A DNA stretch of 64,000 bases from Gonocerus acuteangulatus. Its lineage: Eukaryota; Arthropoda; Insecta; Hemiptera; Coreidae. The position numbers were made by a program, and so were the translations under genes. Shown here piece after piece: positions 11,155 through 24,027 of this stretch (position 1 is its first letter; each line of letters begins with the position of its first letter). A model generated the notes under the pieces. That model saw only the letters and a list, made by a program, of their open reading frames with translations. It was not told the origin of the DNA and did not search any database. The stretch lies in NCBI GenBank assembly GCA_946811695.1, contig OX328130.1:72631597-72695596 (forward strand), given 5' to 3'.

Positions 11155-11880
11155 GAATCTGGAACACCTCCCATCAGCTGTTTTATTTCCCGTCAGTTGA
11201 AGTAACTCCTATCGGCTAAAATACATCCCATCAGCAGAAAAACCTCCCTTCAGATCAGAGTTGGGCAAACGTTAGCGCGCGCTAAAAGCTGATACCTCTC
11301 CGCTAATTTAGCGAAACTGTAGAAAGCCAGCGCTAATAATTAGCGGTTAGCGCACTGCCGCCGCTAACCGCTAATCTATTTATGAAATATCGTAATTGCT
11401 ATAGTTACAAGTTGTAACTATAGCTTAAGCTATTAGCAATTACGATATTCTATAAATAGATTAGCGGCTAGCGCACTGCCGCCGCTAACCGCTAATTATT
11501 AGCGCTGGCTTTCTACAGTTTCGCTAAATTAGCGGAGAGGTATCAGCTTTTAGCGCGCGCTAACGTTTGCCCAACTCTGCTTCAGGTAAACAAACTCCTA
11601 TCAGCTAAAATACCTCCCACCAGCTGACATACCTCTCACCAACAGGAATATCTCCCATCAGCTGAAATACCTCCCACCAGAGGAAATATCTCACATCAGC
11701 TGACATACCTTTCATCAGCTGAAATACCTCGAACCAGCTGAAATACCTCCCACCAGCTGGAATATCTCCCAGAAGCAGGAATATCTCACTTCAGCCGACA
11801 CACCTCCCATCAGCAGAAATATCTCATCAGCTGACATACCTCCCTAAGGCGAACAATGTCCCATCAGCTGAAGCAGCTGG
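11155..11880. repeat. Degenerate 19-bp-period tandem repeat split by a MITE
   Basis: Repeated phrases of the type catcagctgaaatacctcc run through 11155-11245 and 11590-11880. The hAT-type element at 11256-11579 interrupts them. The units are diverged, and no protein is implied. Confidence 0.8.
11256..11579. mobile_element. hAT-type palindromic MITE, 324 bp
   Basis: Terminal repeats CAGAGTTGGGCAAACGTTAG and its inverse extend into an almost completely palindromic element. The motif CAGAGTTGGGCAA is a classic hAT terminus. Flanking octamers CTTCAGAT (11248-11255) and CTTCAGGT (11580-11587) differ at one base. A related, partly replaced copy lies at 44723-44943. It has no coding capacity. Confidence 0.88.
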
Positions 11881-12479
11881 ACCGCCGCTGGAAGCGGGCG
11901 AACTAATTTGGGTTCATATTTTCATTTCAATCCTTTCTAACGTTTTCGGGAAGTTAGGTCACAGCAAAAAAATTGCTTTCTCATAAATAAAAGAATAGTT
12001 TTTTTTGTTGTTTGCCGAAATTGTATTCACATTACCATTAAACAGGCAATGTTATTAAGCCAACACGGCAGACGTATTTAAGGAAGACGAGGCCGTAAGA
12101 AGAGTGTATCGGGTATCTTTGCTGATGGTGGAGTATCGAAGCACAAAGGAAGGGAAAGGAGATTAAAGGGCGACGGAAGAAAGGAAGAAAGATACTAGTA
12201 TCGAGGTTTTAGCTTTCATTAATTCTCCTTGGAGGGGGGGGGGGGGCGTCCGGCCTATCATCGGATAGAAAGGGGGGAGGGAGACAAACCTCTTCTAACG
12301 ACCTCTAGGTTCTTCCCGGGCAAATCAATCAGCCCTGCTTTCTCAGCTAGTCTTTTTCACCATTTTCAGGGGTTCCAGTATCTTCAGCGTCTTTTTTTGG
12401 GGGGGGGAGGGTTCAGCTGAGGAATAGTGTTTTTCCGCGAATAAAACAGTATCTATGGCATATTCAGGGTGAAGTCCAC
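11881..12479. other. No gene recognised
   Basis: Contains G-runs near 12234-12246 and 12400-12408. A 63-codon frame across the G-runs is not supported by anything else. Confidence 0.4.
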
Positions 12480-12974
12480 GGGACTATTTCGGAAAAGGGG
12501 TTCCAGTGATTTTATCAGTAACTGTTATTATTTTAATTAAATAAAATAACAGTTTCTCTATAAAATATGTAACATAAGTTTCGGCAACCTTACCAAACAT
12601 TCTTAATTTTGTTAGAGTTTCATTTCTGATTTTGACACATAAATAATGAATATACTTCAGTTAAGTGATCACATCAGGACTGAAGACAATGCTTTTAAGA
12701 ATATAAGTATCATACCGAGTTCAAATATTTTCGGCAAAGGGCATCTAATGAAGTTACGGCCTCCTAGAAAACGCTTTATCTTATTGGGCTTTGGTCAAAC
12801 GCAGGAACAGTTTGAGAAAATTTTGGAGAACATCGTGGATTTTCGTCCAGATATTTAATTCGTTTTTATCAATATGTTGATGTTTTGAGGTTATTTATAA
12901 AAACAAATATGTTTTCTTCAATATATAACAGATATTAAACAAAATAACTGGCACCCCTTTTCCGAAATAGACCC
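12480..12974. mobile_element. Candidate GGG-ended DNA element, about 495 bp
   Basis: GGGACTATTTCGGAAAAGGG at the left is matched inverted by CCCTTTTCCGAAATAGACCC at the right. Inside the left end, ccagtgattttatcagtaactg resembles the same subterminal region of the 26604-27815 element. No target duplication could be seen. A 70-codon frame at 12646-12858 lies inside; I see no known domain in it, and it could be a remnant of a transposase or chance. Confidence 0.6.
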
Positions 12975-12984
12975 AAGAAGCATA

Positions 12985-13085
12985 TATGGTGTATGCGAAC
13001 ATTGCTGGATTCCTGGTCATTGTAGAATTCATGGCCAGGGAAAGCAATTAGAGAAGGTATAACGCTGTATAAAGTTCAAAAAAAT
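12985..13085 (+). pseudogene. LINE RNase H-domain remnant
   Basis: Translation gives C-W-I-P-G-H-C-R-I-H-G followed by decayed sequence. This resembles the W[IV]PGHxGIxGNExAD motif of RNase H domains in Jockey/R1-type LINEs. The same DNA stretch recurs diverged at about 23570-23690, including the downstream phrase ggtataangctg. It is very short and not functional. Confidence 0.55.
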
Positions 13086-13098
13086 AATTTAAAAGCAC

Positions 13099-16000
13099 AT
13101 TATATGCAAGAAGCACATGTCAGGCTGACTTGGAAGGAGCTAGGGATGGTAAACGTCCTCAGATTATATGCAAGAAGCACATGTCAGGCTGACTTGGAAG
13201 GAGCTAGGGATGGTAAACGTCCTCAGATTATATGCAAGAAGCACATGTCAGGCTGACTTGGAAGGAGCTAGGGATGGTAAACGTCCTCAGATTATATGCA
13301 AGAAGCACATGTCAGGCTGACTTGGAAGGAGCTAGGGATGGTAAACGTCCTCAGATTATATGCAAGAAGCACATGTCAGGCTGACTTGGAAGGAGCAAGG
13401 GATGGCAAACGTCCTCAGATTATATGCAAGAAGCACATGTCAGGCTGACTTGGAAGGAGCTAGGGATGGTAAACGTCCTCAGATTATATGCAAGAAGCAC
13501 ATGTCAGGCTGACTTGGCAGGAGCTAGGGATGGTAAACGTCCTCAGATTATATGCAAGAAGCACATGTCAGGCTGACTTGGAAGGAGCTAGGGATGGCAA
13601 ACGTCCTCAGATTATATGCAAGAAGCACATGTCAGGCTGACTTGGAAGGAGCTAGGGATGGTAAACGTCCTCAGATTATATGCAAGAAGCACATGTCAGG
13701 CTGACTTGGAAGGAGCTAGGGATGGTAAACGTCCTCAGATTATATGCAAGAAGCACATGTCAGGCTGACTTGCAAGGAGCTAGGGATGGTAAACGTCCTC
13801 AGATTATATGCAAGAAGCACATGTCAGGCTGACTTGGAAGGAGCTAGGGATGGCAAACGTCCTCAGATTATATGCAAGAAGCACATGTCAGGCTGACTTG
13901 GAAGGAGCTAGGGATGGCAAACGTCCTCAGATTATATGCAAGAAGCACATGTCCGGCTGACTTGGAAGGAGCTAGGGATGGTAAACGTCCTCAGATTATA
14001 TGCAAGAAGCACATGTCAGGCTGACTTGGAAGGAGCTAGGGATGGCAAACGTCCTCAGATTATATGCAAGAAGCACATGTCAGGCTGACTTGGAAGGAGC
14101 TAGGGATGGTAAACGTCCTCAGATTATATGCAAGAAGCACATGTCAGGCTGACTTGGAAGGAGCTAGGGATGGTAAACGTCCTCAGATTATATGCAAGAA
14201 GCACATGTCAGGCTGACTTGGAAGGAGCTAGGGATGGTAAACGTCCTCAGATTATATGCAAGAAGCACATGTCAGGCTGACTTGGAAGGAGCTAGGGATG
14301 GTAAACGTCCTCAGATTATATGCAAGAAGCACATGTCAGGCTGACTTGGAAGGAGCTAGGGATGGTAAACGTCCTCAGATTATATGCAAGAAGCACATGT
14401 CAGGCTGACTTGGAAGGAGCTAGGGATGGTAAACGTCCTCAGATTATATGCAAGAAGCACATGTCAGGCTGACTTGGAAGGAGCTAGGGATGGTAAACGT
14501 CCTCAGATTATATGCAAGAAGCACATGTCAGGCTGACTTGGAAGGAGCTAGGGATGGTAAACGTCCTCAGATTATATGCAAGAAGCACATGTCAGGCTGA
14601 CTTGGAAGGAGCTAGGGATGGTAAACGTCCTCAGATTATATGCAAGAAGCACATGTCAGGCTGACTTGGAAGGAGCTAGGGATGGTAAACGTCCTCAGAT
14701 TATATGCAAGAAACACATGTCAGGCTGACTTGGAAGGAGCTAGGGATGGGAAACGTCCTCAGATTATATGCAAGAAGCACATGTCAGGCTGACTTGGAAG
14801 GAGCTAGGGATGGTAAACGTCCTCAGATTATATGCAAGAAGCACATGTCAGGCTGACTTGGAAGGAGCTAGGGATGGTAAACGTCCTCAGATTATATGCA
14901 AGAAGCACATGTCAGGCTGACTTGGAAGGAGCTAGGGATGGTAAACGTCCTCAGATTATATGCAAGAAGCACATGTCAGGCTGACTTGGCAGGAGCTAGG
15001 GATGGTAAACGTCCTCAGATTATATGCAAGAAGCACATGTCAGGCTGACTTGGAAGGAGCTAGGGATGGTAAACGTCCTCAGATTATATGCAAGAAGCAC
15101 ATGTCAGGCTGACTTGGAAGGAGCTAGGGATGGCAAACGTCCTCAGATTATATGCAAGAAGCACATGTCAGGCTGACTTGGAAGGAGCTAGGGATGGCAA
15201 ACGTCCTCAGATTATATGCAAGAAGCACATGTCAGGCTGACTTGGCAGGAGCTAGGGATGGTAAACGTCCTCAGATTATATGCAAGAAGCACATGTCAGG
15301 CTGACTTGGAAGGAGCTAGGGATGGTAAACGTCCTCAGATTATATGCAAGAAGCACATGTCAGGCTGACTTGGAAGGAGCTAGGGATGGCAAACGTCCTC
15401 AGATTATATGCAAGAAGCACATGTCAGGCTGACTTGGCAGGAGCTAGGGATGGTAAACGTCCTCAGATTATATGCAAGAAGCACATGTCCGGCTGACTTG
15501 GAAGGAGCTAGGGATGGTAAACGTCCTCAGATTATATGCAAGAAGCACATGTCAGGCTGACTTGGAAGGAGCTAGGGATGGCAAACGTCCTCAGATTATA
15601 TGCAAGAAGCACATGTCAGGCTGACTTGGAAGGAGCTAGGGATGGTAAACGTCCTCAGATTATATGCAAGAAGCACATGTCAGGCTGACTTGGAAGGAGC
15701 TAGGGATGGCAAACGTCCTCAGATTATATGCAAGAAGCACATGTCAGGCTGACTTGGCAGGAGCTAGGGATGGTAAACGTCCTCAGATTATATGCAAGAA
15801 GCACATGTCAGGCTGACTTGGAAGGAGCTAGGGATGGCAAACGTCCTCAGATTATATGCAAGAAGCACATGTCAGGCTGACTTGGCAGGAGCTAGGGATG
15901 GTAAACGTCCTCAGATTATATGCAAGAAGCACATGTCAGGCTGACTTGGAAGGAGCTAGGGATGGTAAACGTCCTCAGATTATATGCAAGAAGCACATGT

Positions 16001-16365
16001 CAGGCTGACTTGGAAGGAGCTAGGGATGGCAAACGTCCTCAGATTATATGCAAGAAGCACATGTCAGGCTGACTTGGCAGGAGCTAGGGATGGTAAACGT
16101 CCTCAGATTATATGCAAGAAGCACATGTCAGGCTGACTTGGAAGGAGCTAGGGATGGTAAACGTCCTCAGATTATATGCAAGAAGCACATGTCAGGCTGA
16201 CTTGGAAGGAGCTAGGGATGGCAAACGTCCTCAGATTATATGCAAGAAGCACATGTCAGGCTGACTTGGCAGGAGCTAGGGATGGTAAACGTCCTCAGAT
16301 TATATGCAAGAAGCACATGTCAGGCTGACTTGGAAGGAGCTAGGGATGGTAAACGTCCTCAGATT
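13099..16365 (+). repeat. 64-bp satellite array, about 51 copies
   Basis: Unit of 64 bp beginning attatatgcaagaagcacat and ending aaacgtcctcag. The copies are nearly identical. Main variants are ttggaagg/ttggcagg and gatggtaaac/gatggcaaac. In the right third these variants follow a three-unit (192-bp) cycle. Rare changes (cc for ca in gtcagg, gcaagg, gatgggaaac) mark single units. It does not code. The array ends abruptly at 16365. Confidence 0.98.
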
Positions 16366-16614
16366 AAACATCTGGTACAACTTTCCACTGAATCAATCCT
16401 TTCTGAATACCCAAACTGAAAATTTATTTCGGAAACCTCGTTGTATCAATTGTTCTCGTAAACGGTTACAGATGTGGCTTTAAAAATTGCTCAAGTAATG
16501 AAATAAAGAACAGAATGTGACATAAATAAAGTATTCATCGATGTAAACCTGGACATTTGTTGTCCTTTCGTATAATTAGTAACATACTTGAATCAAACAT
16601 AAGATTTGTTCAGT
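16366..16614. other. Right flank of the 64-bp satellite
   Basis: AT-rich DNA. Part of it (taacatacttgaatc near 16580) also matches the flank of the 85-bp satellite in inverted orientation. Confidence 0.5.
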
Positions 16615-16727
16615 AATTGTTTGCATTTCTGTAGAGCTTTTCAACGGTCGAACCAAAACAACGACGTATTTCTACAACATCAAGCAAATATGCGCTAAAT
16701 CCTGCTTTTACAATACACTTTAATTAA
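16615..16727 (+). repeat. Segment shared with the flank of the 85-bp satellite
   Basis: Contains atttctacaacatcaagcaa and cctgcttttacaatacactt. Both phrases are found inverted and in order at about 40975-41085. Both satellites thus have a homologous stretch 0.15-0.4 kb away on the same relative side. Confidence 0.75.
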
Positions 16728-17100
16728 ATGAATCAGATCCAATTACAATGATTTAACTCCAGAACCCCGACGGGCGAGGGAAGCTGTCATCTGTAAATTA
16801 CTCCTAAATGAAGCTAATAAAAAGGCCTCAGTACTTAATTTCCGTGCAATTCCCTTTATTAGATTGAGAATTAAAACGATGTAGCTAAGATTGCTTTAAT
16901 TAGAGTGGAGTTTGAATCTTGTAGCTAGAACTAGTGGTGTCTTTAGGAGCAGATGGTTTAGCAAAATAGAAGCAAAGATTAATGGCGTGAAGAAATGAAT
17001 TATTTCAATAAATATTACTTTTTCTTACCCCATTCGATTCCATGATTTTTTATTTACAATATAGATGGCCTCAAAAAATTAACAACTACAACGGTTATCT
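16728..17100. other. No feature recognised
   Basis: AT-rich, no assignable repeat or gene. Confidence 0.4.
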
Positions 17101-17106
17101 TAAAGG

Positions 17107-17163
17107 GCACTATTGGCCCAGATTTGTCGATGCGCCGTTAAAAAAAAAAAAAAAAAAAAAAAA
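17107..17163 (+). mobile_element. SINE family 2, 3' tail only
   Basis: ggcactattggcccagattt, then gtcgatgcgccgtt and a long A-run. This is the terminal hairpin and tail of the family-2 SINE; all upstream sequence is missing. Confidence 0.65.
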
Positions 17164-17354
17164 TTATACAGCGCTTTTGAAGGGCGAAATCCATCATCGG
17201 AGCCATTTTATTGTTAAAAAACCATGGTTGTTGTGCCTATGAGTTCATGAGTGTCTTTACTTTTACCACTCTACGGCGGCGCACAGTGGTGCCAGAGCGG
17301 AAAAAATTCAATTTTCGAAAGCTCTGATTTCGATCATTTTGTTTGTGATTCTCA

Positions 17355-17500
17355 CACTATATTAGCTACAGAATCTAGGAACAGCATATATTAGCTACAG
17401 AATCTAGGTACAGCATATATTAGCTACAGAATCTAGGAACAGCATATATTAGCTACAGAATCTAGGAACAGCATATATTAGCTACAGAATCTAGGAACAG
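17355..17500. repeat. 29-bp tandem repeat, about 5 copies
   Basis: Unit tatattagctacagaatcta followed by ggaacagca. The last unit was the target of the hAT-type insertion at 17502, which duplicated GGAACAGC. Confidence 0.95.
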
Positions 17501-17501
17501 C

Positions 17502-17904
17502 CAGAGATGGGCATAATTTTATTTATAAATAAAAATACGAATTTATTCGTACTTCATATATTTGTGAATACGAATATAAATAAATTCGTATTCATAAGTG
17601 TGAATACGAATTTATTTTTATTCACATATATTAGAAATAAAAATACAAATAAAATTGTATTCACAAATTTTTCTGCGAATAAAAATAAATTCACAGAAAA
17701 AATTGTAAATAAGCACAAAAAATGTGAATATTTACAAAAAATCAAGTGATTACAAAAGAAATCACATTAAAATATACGAATAAAAGTTTATTCACATTAT
17801 AATTTGTGAATAAAAATTTATTCACAATAAAATTCGCAAGTAAATTATGAATTTATTCGTATTAAGATGATATTACGAAAGTTATTGAAGGTGTTTTTTT
17901 TTTT

Positions 17905-17940
<36 letters not shown>

Positions 17941-18039
17941 AAGGAGGTACAGATGACAAACTCTGTCCCTGCAGCATGGCTGGTGGTCCCGCAGCGTAAA
18001 CAAAAAAATCTAGGCGCTAATAACCTAGACGTTAAACGC

Positions 18040-18074
<35 letters not shown>

Positions 18075-18465
18075 CCTTCAATAACTTTCGTAATATCATC
18101 TTAATACGAATAACTTCGTGATTTATTTGCGAATTTTATTGTGAATAAATTTTTATTCACAAATTATAATGTGAATAAATTTGTATTCGTATATTTTAAT
18201 GTGATTTTTTTTTGTAGTTACTTGATTTTTTGTAAATATTCACATTTTTTGTGATTATTTACATTTTTTTCTATGAATTCATTTGTATTCGCAGAAAATT
18301 TTGCGAATAAAATTTTATTCGTATTTTTATATTTAATATATGTGAATAAACATAAATTCGTAATCACACTTATGAATAAGAATTTATTTATATTCGTATT
18401 CACAAATATATGAAGTACGAATAAATTCGTATTTTTATTTAAAAATAAAATTATGCCCATCTCTG
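17502..18465. mobile_element. hAT-type foldback element, 964 bp
   Basis: Termini CAGAGATGGGCATAA and its inverse match the hAT consensus. The octamer GGAACAGC is duplicated exactly at 17494-17501 and 18466-18473. The arms, about 400 bp each, are built of AATACGAAT/AAATTCGTA-like phrases. The loop of about 180 bp is bounded by T- and A-runs and holds a retroposon-like piece with the hairpin AGGCG..CGCCT. A second copy is at 47196-48197. Frames in the arms (many N, K, F, I residues) are composition artefacts. Confidence 0.93.
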
Positions 18466-18498
18466 GGAACAGCATATATTTCCCCCCTGTTCCAAGGT

Positions 18499-19003
18499 AG
18501 AATAGAATAGAATTTGGCACAAGTACATTGAGATTGCCAAGGATCTGGCCATTTTGTGTTAATGGTTTTAATATTTAAGTAATCATAATAATGCTAATAG
18601 TATTACAATGTCAAAATAAAGAATAATACTAGCAATTTAGGAATAATAATAATGCTTGAATAATATAATCTAAAAAAAAAAAAATATGAATATACCTATG
18701 TACAATAAATCATGAAAGTAAATAAAATAATTATAGAACACTCTTTAAGAATAAAAATATATTATTTAGCTTTACAGTACTGCCAATATTTAGCACATTT
18801 TCTAGCGATAATTCGTCCCTGTTTTCCAATATATATGTAAATATTGTTGCCTTTGAATTTTATGCTTTTGGCAGTGCAGCATTAGGTGCTTCAAACTATT
18901 GTAAATGTATCAATTGCACAACTGGCATATTTCATCAGATTTTATGATAATAGTTTTATTTTTAAGGGATATTCTCGTATATTCACTATTGCAGACTCTT
19001 AAT
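18499..19003 (-). mobile_element. 5'-truncated non-LTR retrotransposon insertion, 505 bp
   Basis: Flanked by an exact 20-bp direct repeat (TTTCCCCCCTGTTCCAAGGT) at 18479-18498 and 19004-19023. The minus strand translates in part to CQLCN, then NSLKHLMLHCQKHK. This fits the C-x2-C...H-x4-C knuckle at the C-terminus of many LINE proteins. The 3' end on the minus strand carries a (TTCTA)n-like tail. The long duplication and truncation are typical of target-primed reverse transcription. Confidence 0.75.
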
Positions 19004-19023
19004 TTTCCCCCCTGTTCCAAGGT

Positions 19024-19358
19024 TTTCCCACTAATTTAGGCCTAAAGTTAGAATAAAGGAAGTTTGACCAAATTACACAGTACTATAAATAATTAATATC
19101 TCATTTAAAAAAAGAGAGAAAAAGTTATGAAATTTTTTCGCTGCTCTACGATGGTCAACCAAGCCACACATCAATCAAACTGGGCAAAAAAAAAAAAAAA
19201 TTATAGCGCATTACAACGTTATAAGTTACGAATTGTAGGTAAGCATTGAGAACAGCTATGATTACAAAGAGAGCTCCACCTTCCTCCGAGATGAGAAAGG
19301 CCACAATTCAAAGTAGAAATGTTAAAGTAAAGATTAGAACTAAAATCATCTGCTATTA
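19024..19358. other. No feature recognised
   Basis: AT-rich, with an A-run near 19187-19200. Confidence 0.4.
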
Positions 19359-19360
19359 TC

Positions 19361-19517
19361 TGCTTATCCGATCATAACACCAGAAAGAAAGGAAAGGATA
19401 AGAGTAGGCCTTCATCTGCTTATCCGATCATAACACCAGAAAGAAAGGAAAGGATAAGAGTAGGCCTTTATCTGCTTATCCGATCATAACACCAGAAAGA
19501 AAGGAAAGGATAAGAGT
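19361..19517. repeat. 56-bp tandem repeat, about 2.8 copies
   Basis: Unit tgcttatccgatcataacac followed by cagaaagaaaggaaagg and ataagagtaggcc. The three copies are essentially identical. Confidence 0.95.
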
Positions 19518-19718
19518 CAGATAATACATGTCCCACGTCAAAAAACTTTAATTCGAGTTCATTCTAGGTGCTAACGTTGGTAAGTCATGAGCTGTCATGA
19601 GTTAAAATGAAATACCGCGATTTGTGTCACTCATTGTTGGGTGGTACAAACATCTATGTATTCCTTCAACAAAACCATTCGGAAATTATTTAAATATACA
19701 CTAAAAATACTTGTTTCA

Positions 19719-20758
<1,040 letters not shown>

Positions 20759-20964
20759 GTTTTGATGGGTTCAACCAATTTCGAAAATCTCGTAAATTTT
20801 TAACGCCCCAATAAGATTTAATTTTTTCATTAGCTTTTCAATTTACTTCTGTTTTGTTCTGAGTCAAATGAGAACAGCCACAGGTTTCTAGGTTAATCCG
20901 TTCTCGAGATATTGAATTTATTCCGCTTTTTGGCCATTCGGCACCACTGTACGTCGTTAAGAAT

Positions 20965-21699
20965 TAAAATTTAAAAACGAAACAAGTATTCAGATTCGTT
21001 CGCTGGAAAATGTTTCAACTGAATTCCATGATTCTAACTAAGTACCAAAATCAATGACAAAAAGATCAGTTCGATTAAGCAAAATCAATTACTTTGAAGT
21101 TTTAAGGACTTATTTCTCCGATTGACATCGACTAGTCAAAACTTTCATCAGAACCTTTTTTGTAGAACATTTAGTAAGCTTTCTAATGGTATTCTTCCGT
21201 TTTCCAAGATTCTCAACCTTTTTTGAGATATTAAGGAAAGTATACAAAGTTACCAAAACTTTTTATGTCTGTTAATAAAATATTTTATTCTAACCCTTCC
21301 TTAACTTCAAACGTAACCAAAATTTCAACACATTAGTTTTAATGAAAGTAGAACACGCAGAAAATGTTTCAACTGAATCCCATGATTCTAAGTACCCAAA
21401 CCAAAAACGGTATTCAAAAACTATTTTTCCAATTTTCTCGAAAACGGTTAAAGCTATCGCCTTAAAATGGTTTCATTCGTTTTCCTAGTCCAAGAAGCAT
21501 ATAAAACGAGTACTTACAAGCTTATTAACTCAAAAACGTAAGCGTTACGATTTTTTTGCGCGAATTTCGCCCCAAACGCCATCTTCCAGTGGGCGGATTT
21601 TGCTGGTTAACGAACTTGACCTTTCAAATTAGACGAAAGATTTTTGTACCAAATTTCATCAGAATCGGACCATTCGTCTGGGAGCTAGAGAGCGAACAG

Positions 21700-21744
<45 letters not shown>

Positions 21745-21880
21745 AATTTTAACCATCATCATTTTCGGTCTCTAGGGGCTCTGAAACGCAAAATTTTCTA
21801 GTCGGCACTTCCGGATTGCGTCATGAGATCAACCTTATAAGCGGGGTTCCTCCCTATGGGGGAGGAAGGAACCGCGATAA
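20965..21880 (+). repeat. G-family interspersed repeat, copy 1
   Basis: Strongly similar to the inverted copy at 32208-33400. Shared blocks include gcgaatttcgccccaaacgc, tggttaacgaacttgacc, a central TA tract, and a terminal hairpin of AGCGGGGTTCCTCCC / GGGAGGAANGGAACC. The order of blocks (hairpin, GACACCGAAAATNAC-type phrase, TA tract, tgtctgtt) parallels F, so F and G are probably related. The phrase attcagattcgttc occurs at both ends (near 20990 and 21902). Confidence 0.8.
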
Positions 21881-22789
21881 AATTTTAAAACGAAACAAAT
21901 ATTCAGATTCGTTCATTTAACAAGATAGAAATTCGCAAAACTTCGTTTAAGATTGAAATTTCAACCAGGTTGGTTTAAATGATACAACCATTTGTTCTGA
22001 GACTATTCAAGACATCCCGCCAAGATGATGAACTAAGAGACGGAAGCCAGGTGAACTGTAACAAACTCGTTAACCAAGTTTCCTGTCAGGTCTACCAACT
22101 TGCCGTCAAGATGAACAGGAAGGGGGTCCCATCTTTCATCGTCAAGTTCTGCCAACATTACCAATCCGAGTGTATATTAAACGCTAACAAGCCTCATCCA
22201 TAGTCTAAGTGGAATCTAAGACTTAAAACTCGTCTAAGATGACGATAAGTCTTCAAGTTGTTTGCCAATAATAAGTTTCTGCTTATTCTGTCTAACAGTA
22301 TCTGTATTTACTTCACTAATCTTGATTGGCATATACTGTTAACAGGGCCGCCATATCTTAGAGCCGGACCAAGGACCAGATCACGGGCCCCCACTTCTCA
22401 GAGCAAGACTGAAAATTCTAGTACTTTGCTATAGGACTTTGGACATTTTAAAATGATTTTCATCTTGAGTTTTGAGCGAAATGAGAATAAACGCCGACAA
22501 TCGGTGCAGCAAAGGTCACTTTCGGTACTTGTAGTTTTATTACGACTCCTAATGAAATATACTATTCTGGGACTGCACTTGTTTTGTAGTTTATGTACAT
22601 TAAAAATAATATAGATCCAATTCAAATAAATATAGACTACCCCCGACTATATTTCTAAACCCCATTCTTTTTACAAGCTCATAACCTATACATTTTTTCC
22701 AATTAGCGAGGCCCGGCCCGGGACAACTGTACCCGGTAGTCCCCCCCCCCATGTGGCGACCCTGACTGTTAACACCTTTTAAAGGAATT
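21881..22789. other. No gene recognised
   Basis: The 74-codon frame at 21979-22203 has no domain that I can name. A C-run with cccggcccggg lies near 22707-22750. Confidence 0.4.
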
Positions 22790-22882
22790 CAGCAAGTCTT
22801 GAAAGGATTTTTGAAAACTATCTTCAAGTCTTCACGGATTCGGCCTACTAGATACTGAAAATAACCCTATTAAAAACGTGAG
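22790..22882 (+). repeat. F-family 5' remnant
   Basis: tttttgaaaactatcttcaa and ctactagatactgaaaataa match the left part of F in order, but diverged. Confidence 0.5.
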
Positions 22883-22937
22883 TGTGTTTATATTCTAAGG
22901 CACTGCGCTTTTTCTTAGGCTTCAGCTAAGAAAAAAA

Positions 22938-23246
22938 TTGAATCGTTTAGAGCCTTCTGCTCAAATTCAGGAACATAAATATGTATTAGGACCACCCGAC
23001 TAAACTGAAAAAAAAAAAACAACCCGTTACCTTAAAGTGTCCGCTGGCGTTCGTGCATGCGCAGTGGCCATGTAAGAAAAAGAAGACTGCATGTGTCACA
23101 AAAAGAGTGTGCTGGTGTTCGCGCATGCGCGGTGGCCATGTAGGAAAAATAAGACTATATGTTATACAGTACATTACATAGGTTTGTCGGGTGGACCTAA
23201 AGCATATTTATGTTCCTGAATTTTAGCAGAAGGCTCTAAACGAAAT
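22938..23246. mobile_element. Inverted-repeat element, about 310 bp
   Basis: CGTTTAGAGCCTTCTGCT then attcaggaacataaatatg at the left is inverted at the right end, about 62 bp per arm. The middle has two direct copies of a block with cgcatgcgcngtggccatgta. No coding content and no clear target duplication; probably a MITE. Confidence 0.75.
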
Positions 23247-23569
23247 TATTTTTTTGTAACGTTCTTTTACAGTTTAGTCTTGCTAAAGCGTATTTATGCT
23301 ATAATTGTTTTTCCGCGAATAAATGATTATCCGTGTTTATGTACTATTAGCAACAGTCTTATCTCAGCTGACCTATATTGCGACGATTACCTATTATTAT
23401 ATATAGGTGACGATATTAACCTCGTTTACACGCGCACACACATTTCCCGACATTTTCGAAGCGGACACTCAAGCCAGGCACACATTTAGAGTGTACGCGC
23501 AAACAGGCCTATTGTGTCTCCGCAAGCTAATATGCTAATATGTCTGGATTGTAATATGCGAATGTCTTG

Positions 23570-23690
23570 GATGGTAAAATGAGAATATGTCTGCATACCA
23601 GGACATTGTGGAATTCATAACAACAAGCAGGGAGAACATTAGATAAGAAAGTAGTTAGAGTTGGTATAATGCTGCATAATTTTCCAAAAA
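23570..23690 (+). pseudogene. LINE RNase H-domain remnant
   Basis: Translation gives V-C-I-P-G-H-C-G-I-H-N-N, then a stop. It is homologous at DNA level to 12985-13085. This resembles the PGHCGIxGNE motif of LINE RNase H. Very short and decayed. Confidence 0.55.
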
Positions 23691-23877
23691 TAAATTATTT
23701 ATTGATAAAGAAAAAGCCCATGACGATGTAGATTAAACAAAACATTAAGCCATGGAAAAACTGAACAAGAAGATAAGAAGTGGTAATATCCAGATGAAGA
23801 ATAGGTCATTAAAACCTTACACTCTCCTTTCTCGTGTCAAAGATTTTACCTTCAACGTGTATCTATCTATCTATCCA

Positions 23878-23878
<1 letters not shown>

Positions 23879-23918
<40 letters not shown>
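23879..23918. repeat. (TA)n microsatellite
   Basis: A TA tract beside the hammerhead-like motif on the minus strand. Confidence 0.95.
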
Positions 23919-23922
<4 letters not shown>

Positions 23923-23984
23923 TTTGATGTTTCTTCGCAGGGGAGATTTATTGGTGATGGTACGGCATTCTCCAGCGGCCAGTT

Positions 23985-24027
23985 TATTCGGGTAATATTT
24001 TGCAGAAATCCCATTCTGCTTCTTCAG
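23985..24027 (-). ncRNA. Hammerhead-like ribozyme motif, degenerate copy
   Basis: Minus strand: CTGAAGA, one A, stem GCAGAA/TTCTGC, then AAA in place of GAA, the self-complementary tetramer ATAT, and T. AATAAA follows within 10 nt. Stem I has two possible pairs. The GAAA box is mutated, so cleavage is unlikely for this copy. Confidence 0.35.

Noticed and set aside
12229..12420. 63-codon glycine-rich frame
   Set aside because: Created by two G-runs; no other support.
13099..16365. CRISPR array
   Set aside because: Units are contiguous with no unique spacers. This is a 64-bp satellite in a eukaryotic repeat-rich context.
17502..18465. Attachment or integration site of a large element
   Set aside because: The short duplicated octamer and CAGAGATGGGC ends are explained by a hAT-type insertion.
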